Assembly: GCF_023653455.1 (NCBI RefSeq)
Contig: NZ_JAKEDR010000081.1
Span: 1 to 14,532 of the forward strand
Length of the DNA stretch: 14,532 nt
DNA from: Paraclostridium ghonii
GTDB taxonomy: Bacteria > Bacillota > Clostridia > Peptostreptococcales > Peptostreptococcaceae
Reading direction: 5' to 3'
Position 1 is the first letter of the stretch. Each line of letters starts with the position of its first letter. Below the pieces are notes generated by a model. The model did no database searches and was not told the DNA's origin. It saw only the letters and a list, made by a program, of their open reading frames with translations. This document shows positions 7,096 through 14,504 of the stretch, piece by piece. A program made the translations under genes and the position numbers.

Positions 7096-8652
7096 TTATT
7101 TCATATAAATATTTGTATTTTCATTTTGATTATAAAATAAATCTTTTACAAGCTTAGCAAGGTTAAACGCTAGTATTATCGTAATCGTAAGAGCGTCCAT
7201 AATATTCCCACTATAAACAGATACAGCTAATATAAACAATGTTCCAAAACATACCATAGCATATTTTACATTAAATGTTTCCTTAATTTTAGATATAATT
7301 CTTATTAAACATCCTAAAGTTATAAGAACATAAGGTCCTAAAAATAATATTACTCCTATTAATCCAAGTGAATAATATTGGTATATAAAATCTCTCTCTA
7401 GAGTAAATAAATGCTCTGTTCTTGTAAATCCTATTCCAAGCCAATCATCCTTTGGATTATCATTTATATCCTTAACTCTTTGATGCATTTTCAACTCTAA
7501 AAATCTATAATCTGTTCTCTGACTAACTGGTAACTCCATAATTTCAATCCAAAATTCTGGATCATACTGATATGGATAGCATTGAGTTATAAAATCGTAC
7601 TTTATTTTTGCATCTATAAAATTATTTTCTACATACTCTACCATACCTTGTTTCATAGAAATACTTTCATTTTCTTTTTTTATCTCTTCTTTTTTATCTT
7701 GTATTCTATCTTCTTTTACTTCTTCCTTTTCAGTATTAGCTTTGTATCCACTCTCTACTGATCCTCTATTTATTGAAGGTGATTTTGCATATAATCCTGC
7801 TATTAATAACGTTGATAATCCTATAACAGCAAGTATCTTTTTATCTATTAATATATCTTGTTTTAACAGCTTAGCAATTACTAACATGGCAATATACACA
7901 ATAACTACTATTATCGCTCCATATAAAGCTACCTTTGTACCAATCATTATCATAGATAATATTGTTAGTAATATAGTTACTAAATTAATTTTACTTTTAT
8001 CATACGTATATATTCCAAACATTGTTGGAAGTAATAAACATAATAATGCAGACAATTGATTTGCAGAATTAAATGGACCTCTTGATGCTAATTTTAAATA
8101 GTTGTATTGTGAGTATCCATCATTAAACCAATCGAATATATTTCCTGAAATCATTTCTTTCCCATATGATGTTAGTGAAAATTTAAATATGTTTGATATG
8201 ACAATCGACAATGATATTAATAGTAATATTATTCTTATTGCCTTTTCATAGTCCTTCGTAGATATTTCTGTTGTCATAGTTACAAATATAACTGCTATTG
8301 GAATTAACATTCTTATTATATAAAAAATCTCTCCAACTACTGAATAATTCAGATCGTTTGGTACTAAAGTATAAAAATCTCTAGCATTTAAAAGATGCAT
8401 TACAGTGTATATTCCAACCAAAGCTAAGTATATTCCTGCAATAACCCACGCCTTTCTATCCTTTAACGTTAAAATACTTAAAATGCCTAATACTCCTATT
8501 ATTATTATCCTTATTATGGTTGATGGTGAAAAACCTATAGTATTCACCACTTTTTCAGTATATAAATAGTGTATATCTAAGATAGGCTGTATTACTACAA
8601 ATAATATTAACAAATAGTATTTCATTTTATTTGTTATGTTCTTATTTATCAT
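7096..8652 (-). CDS. O-antigen ligase/polymerase-like membrane protein, copy 1
   Basis: Paralogue of the next gene: 518 residues from the ATG at 8652, polytopic, with the same order of motifs. These are QPILDIHYLYTEKVV near the N-terminus, SRGPFNSANQLSALL, GTKVALYGA, a large outer loop (about 290-422) containing YPYQYDPEFWI and LKMHQRV, then EHLFTLERDF and YYSLGLIGVI. The distinguishing feature is a highly charged Lys/Glu insert (about residues 305-327: repeated KEE/KKE) at the start of the outer loop, where copy 2 is shorter by about 20 residues. I chose ATG 8652, preceded by GAGAGG at 8-base spacing. The longer frame to TTG 8676 adds eight residues and has no ribosome-binding site of its own. 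It lies 35 bases after the GT32-like gene. Likely role is polymerising or handing on the lipid-linked repeat outside the membrane. Exact partner and chemistry are unknown. Confidence 0.8.
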   Translation of the reverse strand: MINKNITNKMKYYLLILFVVIQPILDIHYLYTEKVVNTIGFSPSTIIRIIIIGVLGILSILTLKDRKAWVIAGIYLALVGIYTVMHLLNARDFYTLVPNDLNYSVVGEIFYIIRMLIPIAVIFVTMTTEISTKDYEKAIRIILLLISLSIVISNIFKFSLTSYGKEMISGNIFDWFNDGYSQYNYLKLASRGPFNSANQLSALLCLLLPTMFGIYTYDKSKINLVTILLTILSMIMIGTKVALYGAIIVVIVYIAMLVIAKLLKQDILIDKKILAVIGLSTLLIAGLYAKSPSINRGSVESGYKANTEKEEVKEDRIQDKKEEIKKENESISMKQGMVEYVENNFIDAKIKYDFITQCYPYQYDPEFWIEIMELPVSQRTDYRFLELKMHQRVKDINDNPKDDWLGIGFTRTEHLFTLERDFIYQYYSLGLIGVILFLGPYVLITLGCLIRIISKIKETFNVKYAMVCFGTLFILAVSVYSGNIMDALTITIILAFNLAKLVKDLFYNQNENTNIYMK

Positions 8653-8687
8653 GGTAAATTCCTCTCTATTTTTCAAATATAGTTTGT

Positions 8688-9395
8688 TTATTTTGAGTTT
8701 CTATAATAAGAATATAGTTTAGATCTATTTTTTGTAGTTAATCTAAGTCTTACTATACGATTTAAATTTTTAGCTAAATTACTTTGACCTTCTAGCCATG
8801 TACCTGTAAATATGTGTATTGTTTTTGAATCTTTAGATGGATTACAAAGAATATTATCTTTATATACTTTTATACCTGTTCTTAATAATTGTTCTTTATT
8901 TCCAAGCTCACATCCATAATCTTCTATCAATATATCAGAAACAGTTTTCGTATTTACATTTTTATATTGATCATTTAAATCAAATTCAAATGATAAGTTT
9001 TCATAATAGTCTAGTATACTTTTTAAAAATGGATGGTTCTTTTCTGCACCAAATACTGCAGTGAATGGATATTGAGGATTTTCGTATCCTACAAAAGCTT
9101 TATTTTTTAATAGTTCCTCTAAGTTATCTAATACTAATACATCTGTATCTAAATATATTCCTCCATAATGGTAGATTGCATATGCTCTTATATAGTCACT
9201 TACATAGGCCCACTTTTTAGCTTCATATGCCTGTTTTACAAATTTATTAGAATTTATATCAAAGTTTTTTTCATTCCATTCAATTATTTCATAGTCTTTT
9301 AAATGTTTTTTCCATGTTCTCATACATCTTTCAATGTCTTTTGATTTTGGATTTCCTCCAACCCAAACATAATGTATTTTTTTAGGGATTGCCAT
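8688..9395 (-). CDS. GT32-like glycosyltransferase with DXD motif
   Basis: Cytosolic sugar transferase of the 'glycosyltransferase sugar-binding region containing DXD' type (GT32-like, related to capsular polysaccharide synthesis proteins). With start at 9395 it has 235 residues. The N-terminus IPKKIHYVWVGG (3-14) is the classic first beta strand of this family. KWAYVSDYIRAYAIYHYGGIY (61-81) leads into LDTDV (82-86), whose aspartates D83/D85 bind metal and nucleotide-sugar. FVGYE and a later HIFTGTWL segment are also typical. The start is chosen at ATG 9395 with AGAGGTG five bases upstream; the frame extends seven codons further to ATG 9416, but those codons contain the ribosome-binding site. 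It is soluble, with a basic C-terminus (KNLNRIVRLRLTTKNRSK) that may touch the membrane. Donor sugar cannot be deduced; family members use UDP- or GDP-sugars. Confidence 0.88.
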   Translation of the reverse strand: MAIPKKIHYVWVGGNPKSKDIERCMRTWKKHLKDYEIIEWNEKNFDINSNKFVKQAYEAKKWAYVSDYIRAYAIYHYGGIYLDTDVLVLDNLEELLKNKAFVGYENPQYPFTAVFGAEKNHPFLKSILDYYENLSFEFDLNDQYKNVNTKTVSDILIEDYGCELGNKEQLLRTGIKVYKDNILCNPSKDSKTIHIFTGTWLEGQSNLAKNLNRIVRLRLTTKNRSKLYSYYRNSK

Positions 9396-9441
9396 TTTAT
9401 CACCTCTATATATCATATCTTTTATATTTTTCAGTTTAAAA

Positions 9442-10614
9442 TTAATATCTCTTATTTATAGTTACATGTGAGTATATGCATAAAAATTTAGCCAAATCTT
9501 CAGCTATCTTAAGTTCTTTCTCATTATTTGCTACTATAACATCAAACCCATTACTCATTTCATCAAGCATATGTATATATAATTCTGATAAATTGCCATT
9601 TAATAAGTTCTTATTAAATAATCTCATATCTTTACCTTTATATATCATGTCTGATTCACTTATAGTCGGTAACTGTATCTCTCTTTTAGTATTGTTTTTG
9701 TAAAACTTAACAATACTATCTAAGAAAAGATTTTGCTTATATGCTTCTCCAAATCTTTTCATTATTACAAATTCAACAATTTCTCCTTTATTTTTTTCTT
9801 CTTTATTGAAAAATAAGGGTTTAAATAATTTTTTTATACCTAGCTTATTAAATACCCTATATAAATAAAATTGAGATTTATACATTGGTATGTTATAAAA
9901 TTTCATTAATCTTGTAACTGTTCTTAATTCTCCATTTATAACATTTAACTTTCCAATATCATTATTTATATAGTTATTTTCATGCACTCTATACTTTAAT
10001 ATTGGGAATTCTAAATTCTTAATGTTAATCATCTTATCATCAGAATCCATACGAGTCCAAAATGGCATATTCCAAGTTAGATATGAATCTTTAATACTAG
10101 ACTCAAATACTTCTTTCTTAGCCAACATAAAGTCTGCATATAAATTTCTCCCTAGCCATAACATAAGCGTAGGTAGTACACTTTCTTTCTTTGAATAATA
10201 ATCTACTTTTTGTATTCCTGTTTGTTTGCTATCTCCATCTATTACTATTAAATCGCCAATAAATGCATCTACATTTTTAAATTCACCAGCTACTTTAGTT
10301 AGTTTTTCTAAAAAATCGTTGCTTGGCATTAAATCATCTGAATGTAAAATATAAACATAATCTCCATTTATATATTTTATTCCATTTATTATAGCATTTA
10401 ACTGATCTTTATTCTCTTGATAAAAATATTTTATTTTATCTTCTAATTTATATTTCTTAATATAGCTTTTTATAACTTCTTCAGTATTGTCTGTTGATCC
10501 ATCATCTACTATTGTAAGCTCCCAGTTTTTATAAGTTTGATTTATGACAGAGTCAAAAGTCTCTATTATACTATCTTTATCATTGTATGTAGGCATTATA
10601 ATCGAAATCTTCAT
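9442..10614 (-). CDS. GT2-family glycosyltransferase with unusual C-terminal extension
   Basis: Inverting GT-A glycosyltransferase, 390 residues from ATG 10614. The catalytic domain (about 1-215) shows ISIIMPTYND (3-12), IVDDGSTDNTEEV (35-47), the acceptor-side NGDYVYILHSDD (83-94, DXD-like metal site) and a C-terminal HENN (211-214). After this come a linker region (about 230-275) and a further 110 or so residues that standard GT2 domains do not have. Their last part (SNGFDVIVANNEKELKIAEDL, about 354-374) looks like an alpha/beta fold. Start is at 10614 because GGAG lies eight bases upstream; the longer frame begins at a TTG overlapping that ribosome-binding site. Gap from csaB is 74 bases, AT-rich, with a poor possible promoter (TTGAAA and TATAAT spaced 20). 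Donor and acceptor are unknown; operon context places it in building the polymer repeat. Confidence 0.88.
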   Translation of the reverse strand: MKISIIMPTYNDKDSIIETFDSVINQTYKNWELTIVDDGSTDNTEEVIKSYIKKYKLEDKIKYFYQENKDQLNAIINGIKYINGDYVYILHSDDLMPSNDFLEKLTKVAGEFKNVDAFIGDLIVIDGDSKQTGIQKVDYYSKKESVLPTLMLWLGRNLYADFMLAKKEVFESSIKDSYLTWNMPFWTRMDSDDKMINIKNLEFPILKYRVHENNYINNDIGKLNVINGELRTVTRLMKFYNIPMYKSQFYLYRVFNKLGIKKLFKPLFFNKEEKNKGEIVEFVIMKRFGEAYKQNLFLDSIVKFYKNNTKREIQLPTISESDMIYKGKDMRLFNKNLLNGNLSELYIHMLDEMSNGFDVIVANNEKELKIAEDLAKFLCIYSHVTINKRY

Positions 10615-10688
10615 AATACATTCTCCTTCCAAATTTTAATTATATATTTCTATAATACTATATTTTTCAATATGCTTATCTCATTAAT

Positions 10689-11756
10689 TTATTTATTATA
10701 CTCTTTAAATGCACTTACGGCTTTATTTGCAGTCAACCTTGCAGTTGATTTTAATTTTCTGGTGTTTAATTCTAATTCTTCTTTTATATCTCCATAGTTA
10801 TTTATTATATCTAATGATTTTTGAGTTAATTCATTCGAATCTATTCCATCAGATACGTTCCCTATACATGGCTGATCAACAAGCTTTAAGTATGAGTCTA
10901 TTTTAGGATCATATGATATACCTATCATAGGCGTCCCTACATTACCTGCAAATATAAGAGCATGTAATCTCATAGCTATCATTAGTCTAGCTTCTCTTAT
11001 ATATTTCAACTTTTCTTCAATATTCATTTTATATGAAAGTATTTCAACATCGTCTTTAATCATATTTGCTAATATTTTAGATGTATCTTCATCTAACTTA
11101 CCATGCATAGGAATCAATTTTATAGATATTCCTGATTTCTTGATATCATTACAAGACTTAGCAATTTGTTTTAAATAGTCTTCTTTTGAACCCCAACTTC
11201 TAACACTGATTATAATATATGGTTCTTTCCTATATTTACGATCTATATTTTTAAAATCTAATCCCATTACTGGGTCCGGAACTATATCTGGTTTTATATT
11301 AACTCCTATGGATTTTATAAGTTCAAAAGATTCTTCATCTCTTAAAGATATGTATTGTACTTTATTTAGAAAGTGTTTTACAATTTTTTTATTTAAATTT
11401 TTATTTATAGGCCCAACCCCTTGAGCATATATAGCTACAGGCTTCTTCATTATCCTAGCTAATCCTATTATTGATGTATAATATAGTATGCTTCTTGAAC
11501 TAGTTACATCTTGTAATAGGCTTCCTCCTCCACTTATAAGTCCATCACTATTTAAAAGTTCTTCATATATATTTTTTATGTTCCATCTGTTTATAGCATT
11601 TACATTATAATTTTTTTTTGTTCCCTCGGGATTACTAGATAAAACAGTTATATCTATATTTTCCTCTTGTTCTTTTAATGCCATTATTATAGATTTTAAT
11701 ATAGCCTCATCACCTATATTATCAAATCCATAATATCCAGAAATTACTACTTTCAT
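10689..11756 (-). CDS. csaB: Polysaccharide pyruvyltransferase
   Basis: CsaB transfers pyruvate from phosphoenolpyruvate to a sugar of the cell-wall polysaccharide as a ketal; in Bacillus and other Firmicutes this modification is needed for SLH-domain proteins to bind the wall polymer. The protein has 355 residues with a GT-B-like fold. Family signatures are the N-terminal SGYYGFDNIGDEAIL (6-20), SGGGSLLQD (75-83), AIYAQGVGPI (108-117), SVRSWG (184-189), and MRLHALIFAGN (262-272, with R263/H265 in the conserved catalytic-site motif) followed by GTPMIGISYDPK. ATG at 11756 is the start, with AGGGAGG five bases upstream. The frame extends six codons to ATG 11774, but the ribosome-binding site lies within those codons. 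It sits between the acyltransferase pair and the glycosyltransferases, 26 bases after the former, which suggests pyruvylation and acylation decorate the same polymer. The exact sugar modified is unknown. Confidence 0.93.
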   Translation of the reverse strand: MKVVISGYYGFDNIGDEAILKSIIMALKEQEENIDITVLSSNPEGTKKNYNVNAINRWNIKNIYEELLNSDGLISGGGSLLQDVTSSRSILYYTSIIGLARIMKKPVAIYAQGVGPINKNLNKKIVKHFLNKVQYISLRDEESFELIKSIGVNIKPDIVPDPVMGLDFKNIDRKYRKEPYIIISVRSWGSKEDYLKQIAKSCNDIKKSGISIKLIPMHGKLDEDTSKILANMIKDDVEILSYKMNIEEKLKYIREARLMIAMRLHALIFAGNVGTPMIGISYDPKIDSYLKLVDQPCIGNVSDGIDSNELTQKSLDIINNYGDIKEELELNTRKLKSTARLTANKAVSAFKEYNK

Positions 11757-11782
11757 TTTTTCCTCCCTTATCATTATGTTTA

Positions 11783-12961
11783 TTATTTTATCATATCAAC
11801 CATATTTCCATAAGTTTCACTGTTAAACATAAACATAACTATATCTGGATTACTTTGATCTATAGTTTTAGACACTGTAGCATCAATAGTATTTCTTGGA
11901 TCTAATATTTCTACCTCCTTAAATAAATCTGCAAACAATAAAGTTGTTGGAGCCTGATAAGAATCTCTTACTATCAATATTTTTTTATTTATAGGTGCAT
12001 TTTTATTTACTATCTTGTACAATGGAATATCATTAGTATACGCTCCTCCATATGTTATTTCTGTTGAATCTTTTTCTGTTGAAATTATTAATTTTTCATC
12101 CATAGAATCATACTCATTTCCATTATAATTAAAATATTCATATTTCTTATTTTGTTTAGATTTCACATATGGAATATTTTCATCTTTACTAAACAAGTAA
12201 AATAAGTTTCTATTGTAACTACCTATAAAATCTCTATCAGTTACTTCATATTTAATAAAATCACTATCTGATATTAAATATTGCTCCTTTTGGTTCAACA
12301 TGTTCATATTTTCTACAATATACTTAAATCCTTCAAAAGCTCCTAACCCATTCCAGTGATGATCAGTTTTAAAGTACATTTTTTCTTTTTTTTCACTACT
12401 AAATCCATCATAAAAATACTTGTCTAAATTTATGAAATCTATATATTTTTTGTTTAAGCCATTTCCAAATTTACTTATATTTTGCAATGCAAATCCTTCT
12501 TCTGCATAATCAGGGTATAGATGCTCTAAAGCCTGACTTTTACATGGAGTTGAAACATAGAATATTTCTCTACCATCTTTGCTTATTTTTTTTGCAAATT
12601 CATTCATCTTATTTGATACCTTCTCTATTTCTTCATCATTTTGCTCTACTACCTTTCCAGGCATTATCCATTTATTATCTATAATATAATAACCTCTTAC
12701 AGTTGATTTATTGCTCATAATTTCAAGTTTTGTATATAATTTCAATAGTGCATTTCTTTTTATAAATTGATCTGTGTAATAAGTTTCATACACACTTGGG
12801 TAATCTTTGCTTATTATATTTTCTATGCCTGGTTTTTGTTGTAGTGTTCTATTTTCAGTTAAACTTTCTATTTTGTCTTTTGATAACATGTTTAATATAC
12901 CTACTCCAAATATAGTTATTAGAAAAGGTATTATAATCCAAAGTTGTTTATAATCTTTCAT
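11783..12961 (-). CDS. DHHW/AlgJ-like membrane-anchored SGNH-type protein, MBOAT partner
   Basis: A 392-residue protein with one N-terminal membrane segment (about 7-25) and an extracellular domain. The domain carries the diagnostic FKTDHHWNGLGA stretch (197-208; DHHW at 200-203) and, later, ILIVRDSYQAPTTLLF (328-343). In this family the Asp/His pair and the serine of RDSY (S334) form an SGNH-like catalytic triad. By analogy with AlgJ/AlgX and PatB it would take an acyl group, usually acetyl, from the MBOAT partner and place it on a glycan outside the cell, or help do so. It follows the MBOAT gene by 14 bases, with GGGGGAT four bases before the ATG. That tight pairing is the usual genetic arrangement. 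It is not a typical DltD, because no dltA/dltC genes are nearby. Substrate is inferred to be the operon's polymer. Confidence 0.85.
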   Translation of the reverse strand: MKDYKQLWIIIPFLITIFGVGILNMLSKDKIESLTENRTLQQKPGIENIISKDYPSVYETYYTDQFIKRNALLKLYTKLEIMSNKSTVRGYYIIDNKWIMPGKVVEQNDEEIEKVSNKMNEFAKKISKDGREIFYVSTPCKSQALEHLYPDYAEEGFALQNISKFGNGLNKKYIDFINLDKYFYDGFSSEKKEKMYFKTDHHWNGLGAFEGFKYIVENMNMLNQKEQYLISDSDFIKYEVTDRDFIGSYNRNLFYLFSKDENIPYVKSKQNKKYEYFNYNGNEYDSMDEKLIISTEKDSTEITYGGAYTNDIPLYKIVNKNAPINKKILIVRDSYQAPTTLLFADLFKEVEILDPRNTIDATVSKTIDQSNPDIVMFMFNSETYGNMVDMIK

Positions 12962-12975
12962 TTTAATCCCCCAAA

Positions 12976-14382
12976 CTAAAATCTAAAATATAAAAACGGG
13001 TTATATGTAGAATTTACTAATTTTATTATAATAAATGTAAACATAGACATAAAAATAATACTCTTTGTAATATAATACATATGGTAATTACTAAATCTAT
13101 CTAATTTCTTCTTTATTATAGACACTATAGGTATACTAAATAGTATAGATAGCACTATTATATATACATAATCATTTAGATATGTAAGTGTAAAACTATT
13201 ATACATAGGATTCTCATTTATTCCAAATAAAACTTTTATATACCCAAATGCATATAAAAAATTATCAGCTCTAAAGAATATCCACCCAATCATGACTACT
13301 AATATCAAGTATATATGTCTTATAGGTGTATATAATTTTTTTAATATATCATCTAAAAATGCTTTTTCTAATGCTATTAGTATTCCAAAGTATATACCCC
13401 ATGCTATAAACGTCCAACTAGCTCCATGCCAAAAGCCAGTTAAAAACCAAACTATAAATAAATTTAAGTAAGTTCTTACTCTTCCTTTTCTACTACCTCC
13501 TAGAGGAATATACACATAGTCTCTAAACCATGACCCTAATGAAATATGCCATCTTCTCCAAAATTCTCCTGCTGATTTAGATATGTATGGATAGTTAAAG
13601 TTTTCTAAAAATTCAAACCCAAACATTTTACCTAATCCAATGGCCATATCACTATATCCACTAAAGTCAAAAAATATTTGTAGTGAATATGATATTATTC
13701 CTAACCATGCTGATGCTATTGTTAAATCAAATATTTGTGTAGCAAATATATTGTCTGCTAACATACCTAATGAGTTTGATAATATCACTTTTTTAGCTAG
13801 ACCTATTATAAATCTATTTATTCCATCAGTAAATTTATCTAGGCTATGTTCTCTGCTTTCAATTTGATCTGCAATAGTCTGATATCTTACTATAGGACCT
13901 GCTACTAATTGAGGAAATAAGCTTATATACAATGCTAAATGCAAAAGATTCTTTTGAACTTTCGCATCATCTCTATATACATCTATTACATAACTCATTG
14001 CCTGGAATGTAAAAAATGATATTCCTAATGGTAGTGATATTCCTGGATTTGTTATATCACTACCAAATAATCCATTTATATTTCCTATAAAGAATCCTGT
14101 GTATTTAAATACACCCAGCATACTTATATTAAATACTACAGATACTACTAACCAAAAACTTCTATTTTTTTCATTACTATATATCTCTACCTTTTTTCCA
14201 AATATAAAGTTAAATAGTATTGATATTAACATTATAATTATATACGTAGGTTCTCCCCATGCATAAAAAAATAAACTTGCAGTTAATAGCAAGTAATTTT
14301 TATACTTGTCATTTGATATGTAATACAAAAAAATTATTATTGGTAAAAATACAAATAAAAAAACTAAACTACTAAATACCAT
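12976..14382 (-). CDS. MBOAT-family membrane O-acyltransferase (AlgI/PatA-like)
   Basis: Polytopic membrane protein of 468 residues that moves an acyl group (usually acetyl) across the membrane for O-acylation of an extracellular glycan. Hydrophobic segments begin at residue 5 and recur throughout. MBOAT signatures are PLGISFFTFQAMSYVIDVYR (118-137), LFPQLVAGPIVRY (155-167), FFDFSGYSDMAIGL (237-250), EFWRRWHISLGSWFRDYVYI (273-292), PLGGSRKG (293-300) and GFWHGASW (316-323), where H319 is the conserved catalytic histidine. Length is close to AlgI. ATG start with AAGGGGGA about five bases upstream. It is the first visible gene of the operon. I see no convincing promoter in the 51 bases between it and the unusual segment at 14434, so transcription may start within or beyond that segment. 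The DHHW gene downstream is its presumed partner. Confidence 0.94.
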   Translation of the reverse strand: MVFSSLVFLFVFLPIIIFLYYISNDKYKNYLLLTASLFFYAWGEPTYIIIMLISILFNFIFGKKVEIYSNEKNRSFWLVVSVVFNISMLGVFKYTGFFIGNINGLFGSDITNPGISLPLGISFFTFQAMSYVIDVYRDDAKVQKNLLHLALYISLFPQLVAGPIVRYQTIADQIESREHSLDKFTDGINRFIIGLAKKVILSNSLGMLADNIFATQIFDLTIASAWLGIISYSLQIFFDFSGYSDMAIGLGKMFGFEFLENFNYPYISKSAGEFWRRWHISLGSWFRDYVYIPLGGSRKGRVRTYLNLFIVWFLTGFWHGASWTFIAWGIYFGILIALEKAFLDDILKKLYTPIRHIYLILVVMIGWIFFRADNFLYAFGYIKVLFGINENPMYNSFTLTYLNDYVYIIVLSILFSIPIVSIIKKKLDRFSNYHMYYITKSIIFMSMFTFIIIKLVNSTYNPFLYFRF

Positions 14383-14433
14383 AATTTCCCCCTTAATTAA
14401 AATTCCATTCTGTTAACTTATTTATATTTGAAT

Positions 14434-14500
14434 CTCGACCCCGATAGGGTTTACAATGGTTTCACCACAAAACACATTCCCCCTATAGAAAGGAGTCGAG
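14434..14500 (+). promoter_or_regulatory. Hairpin leader covering the ribosome-binding site of the right-edge gene
   Basis: CTCGACCCC (14434-14442) pairs with GGAGTCGAG (14492-14500) at 8 of 9 positions, and ATAGGG (14444-14449) pairs with CCCTAT (14481-14486). The 31-base apical region contains a further small stem, TGGT/ACCA (14457-14460 with 14464-14467). The outer 3' arm includes the GGAG of the ribosome-binding site (AAAGGAG, 14489-14495) for the TTG at 14505, so folding of a transcript that reads through from upstream would hide it. The block is visibly richer in G+C than the rest of the window. This arrangement is common at transposon ends, where it stops outside transcripts from driving transposase; it could also be an ordinary regulatory leader. 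Confidence 0.5.
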
Positions 14501-14504
14501 AAAA

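Noticed and set aside
10615..10688. Possible internal promoter upstream of the GT2 gene (TTGAAA and TATAAT on the minus strand)
   Set aside because: The two boxes are about 20 bases apart, outside the normal 16-18 range, and such words are frequent by chance in DNA this AT-rich.
10537..10797. Plus-strand frame of 86 codons spanning the gap between csaB and the GT2 gene
   Set aside because: It overlaps the ends of both minus-strand genes, has hydrophobic low-complexity translation typical of antisense AT-rich DNA and no convincing ribosome-binding site.
11783..12961. Possible DltD (teichoic acid D-alanylation) assignment for the DHHW protein beside an MBOAT gene
   Set aside because: No dltA or dltC is present and the DHHW motif with RDSY fits the DHHW/AlgJ-like family better, so a glycan O-acylation role is preferred.
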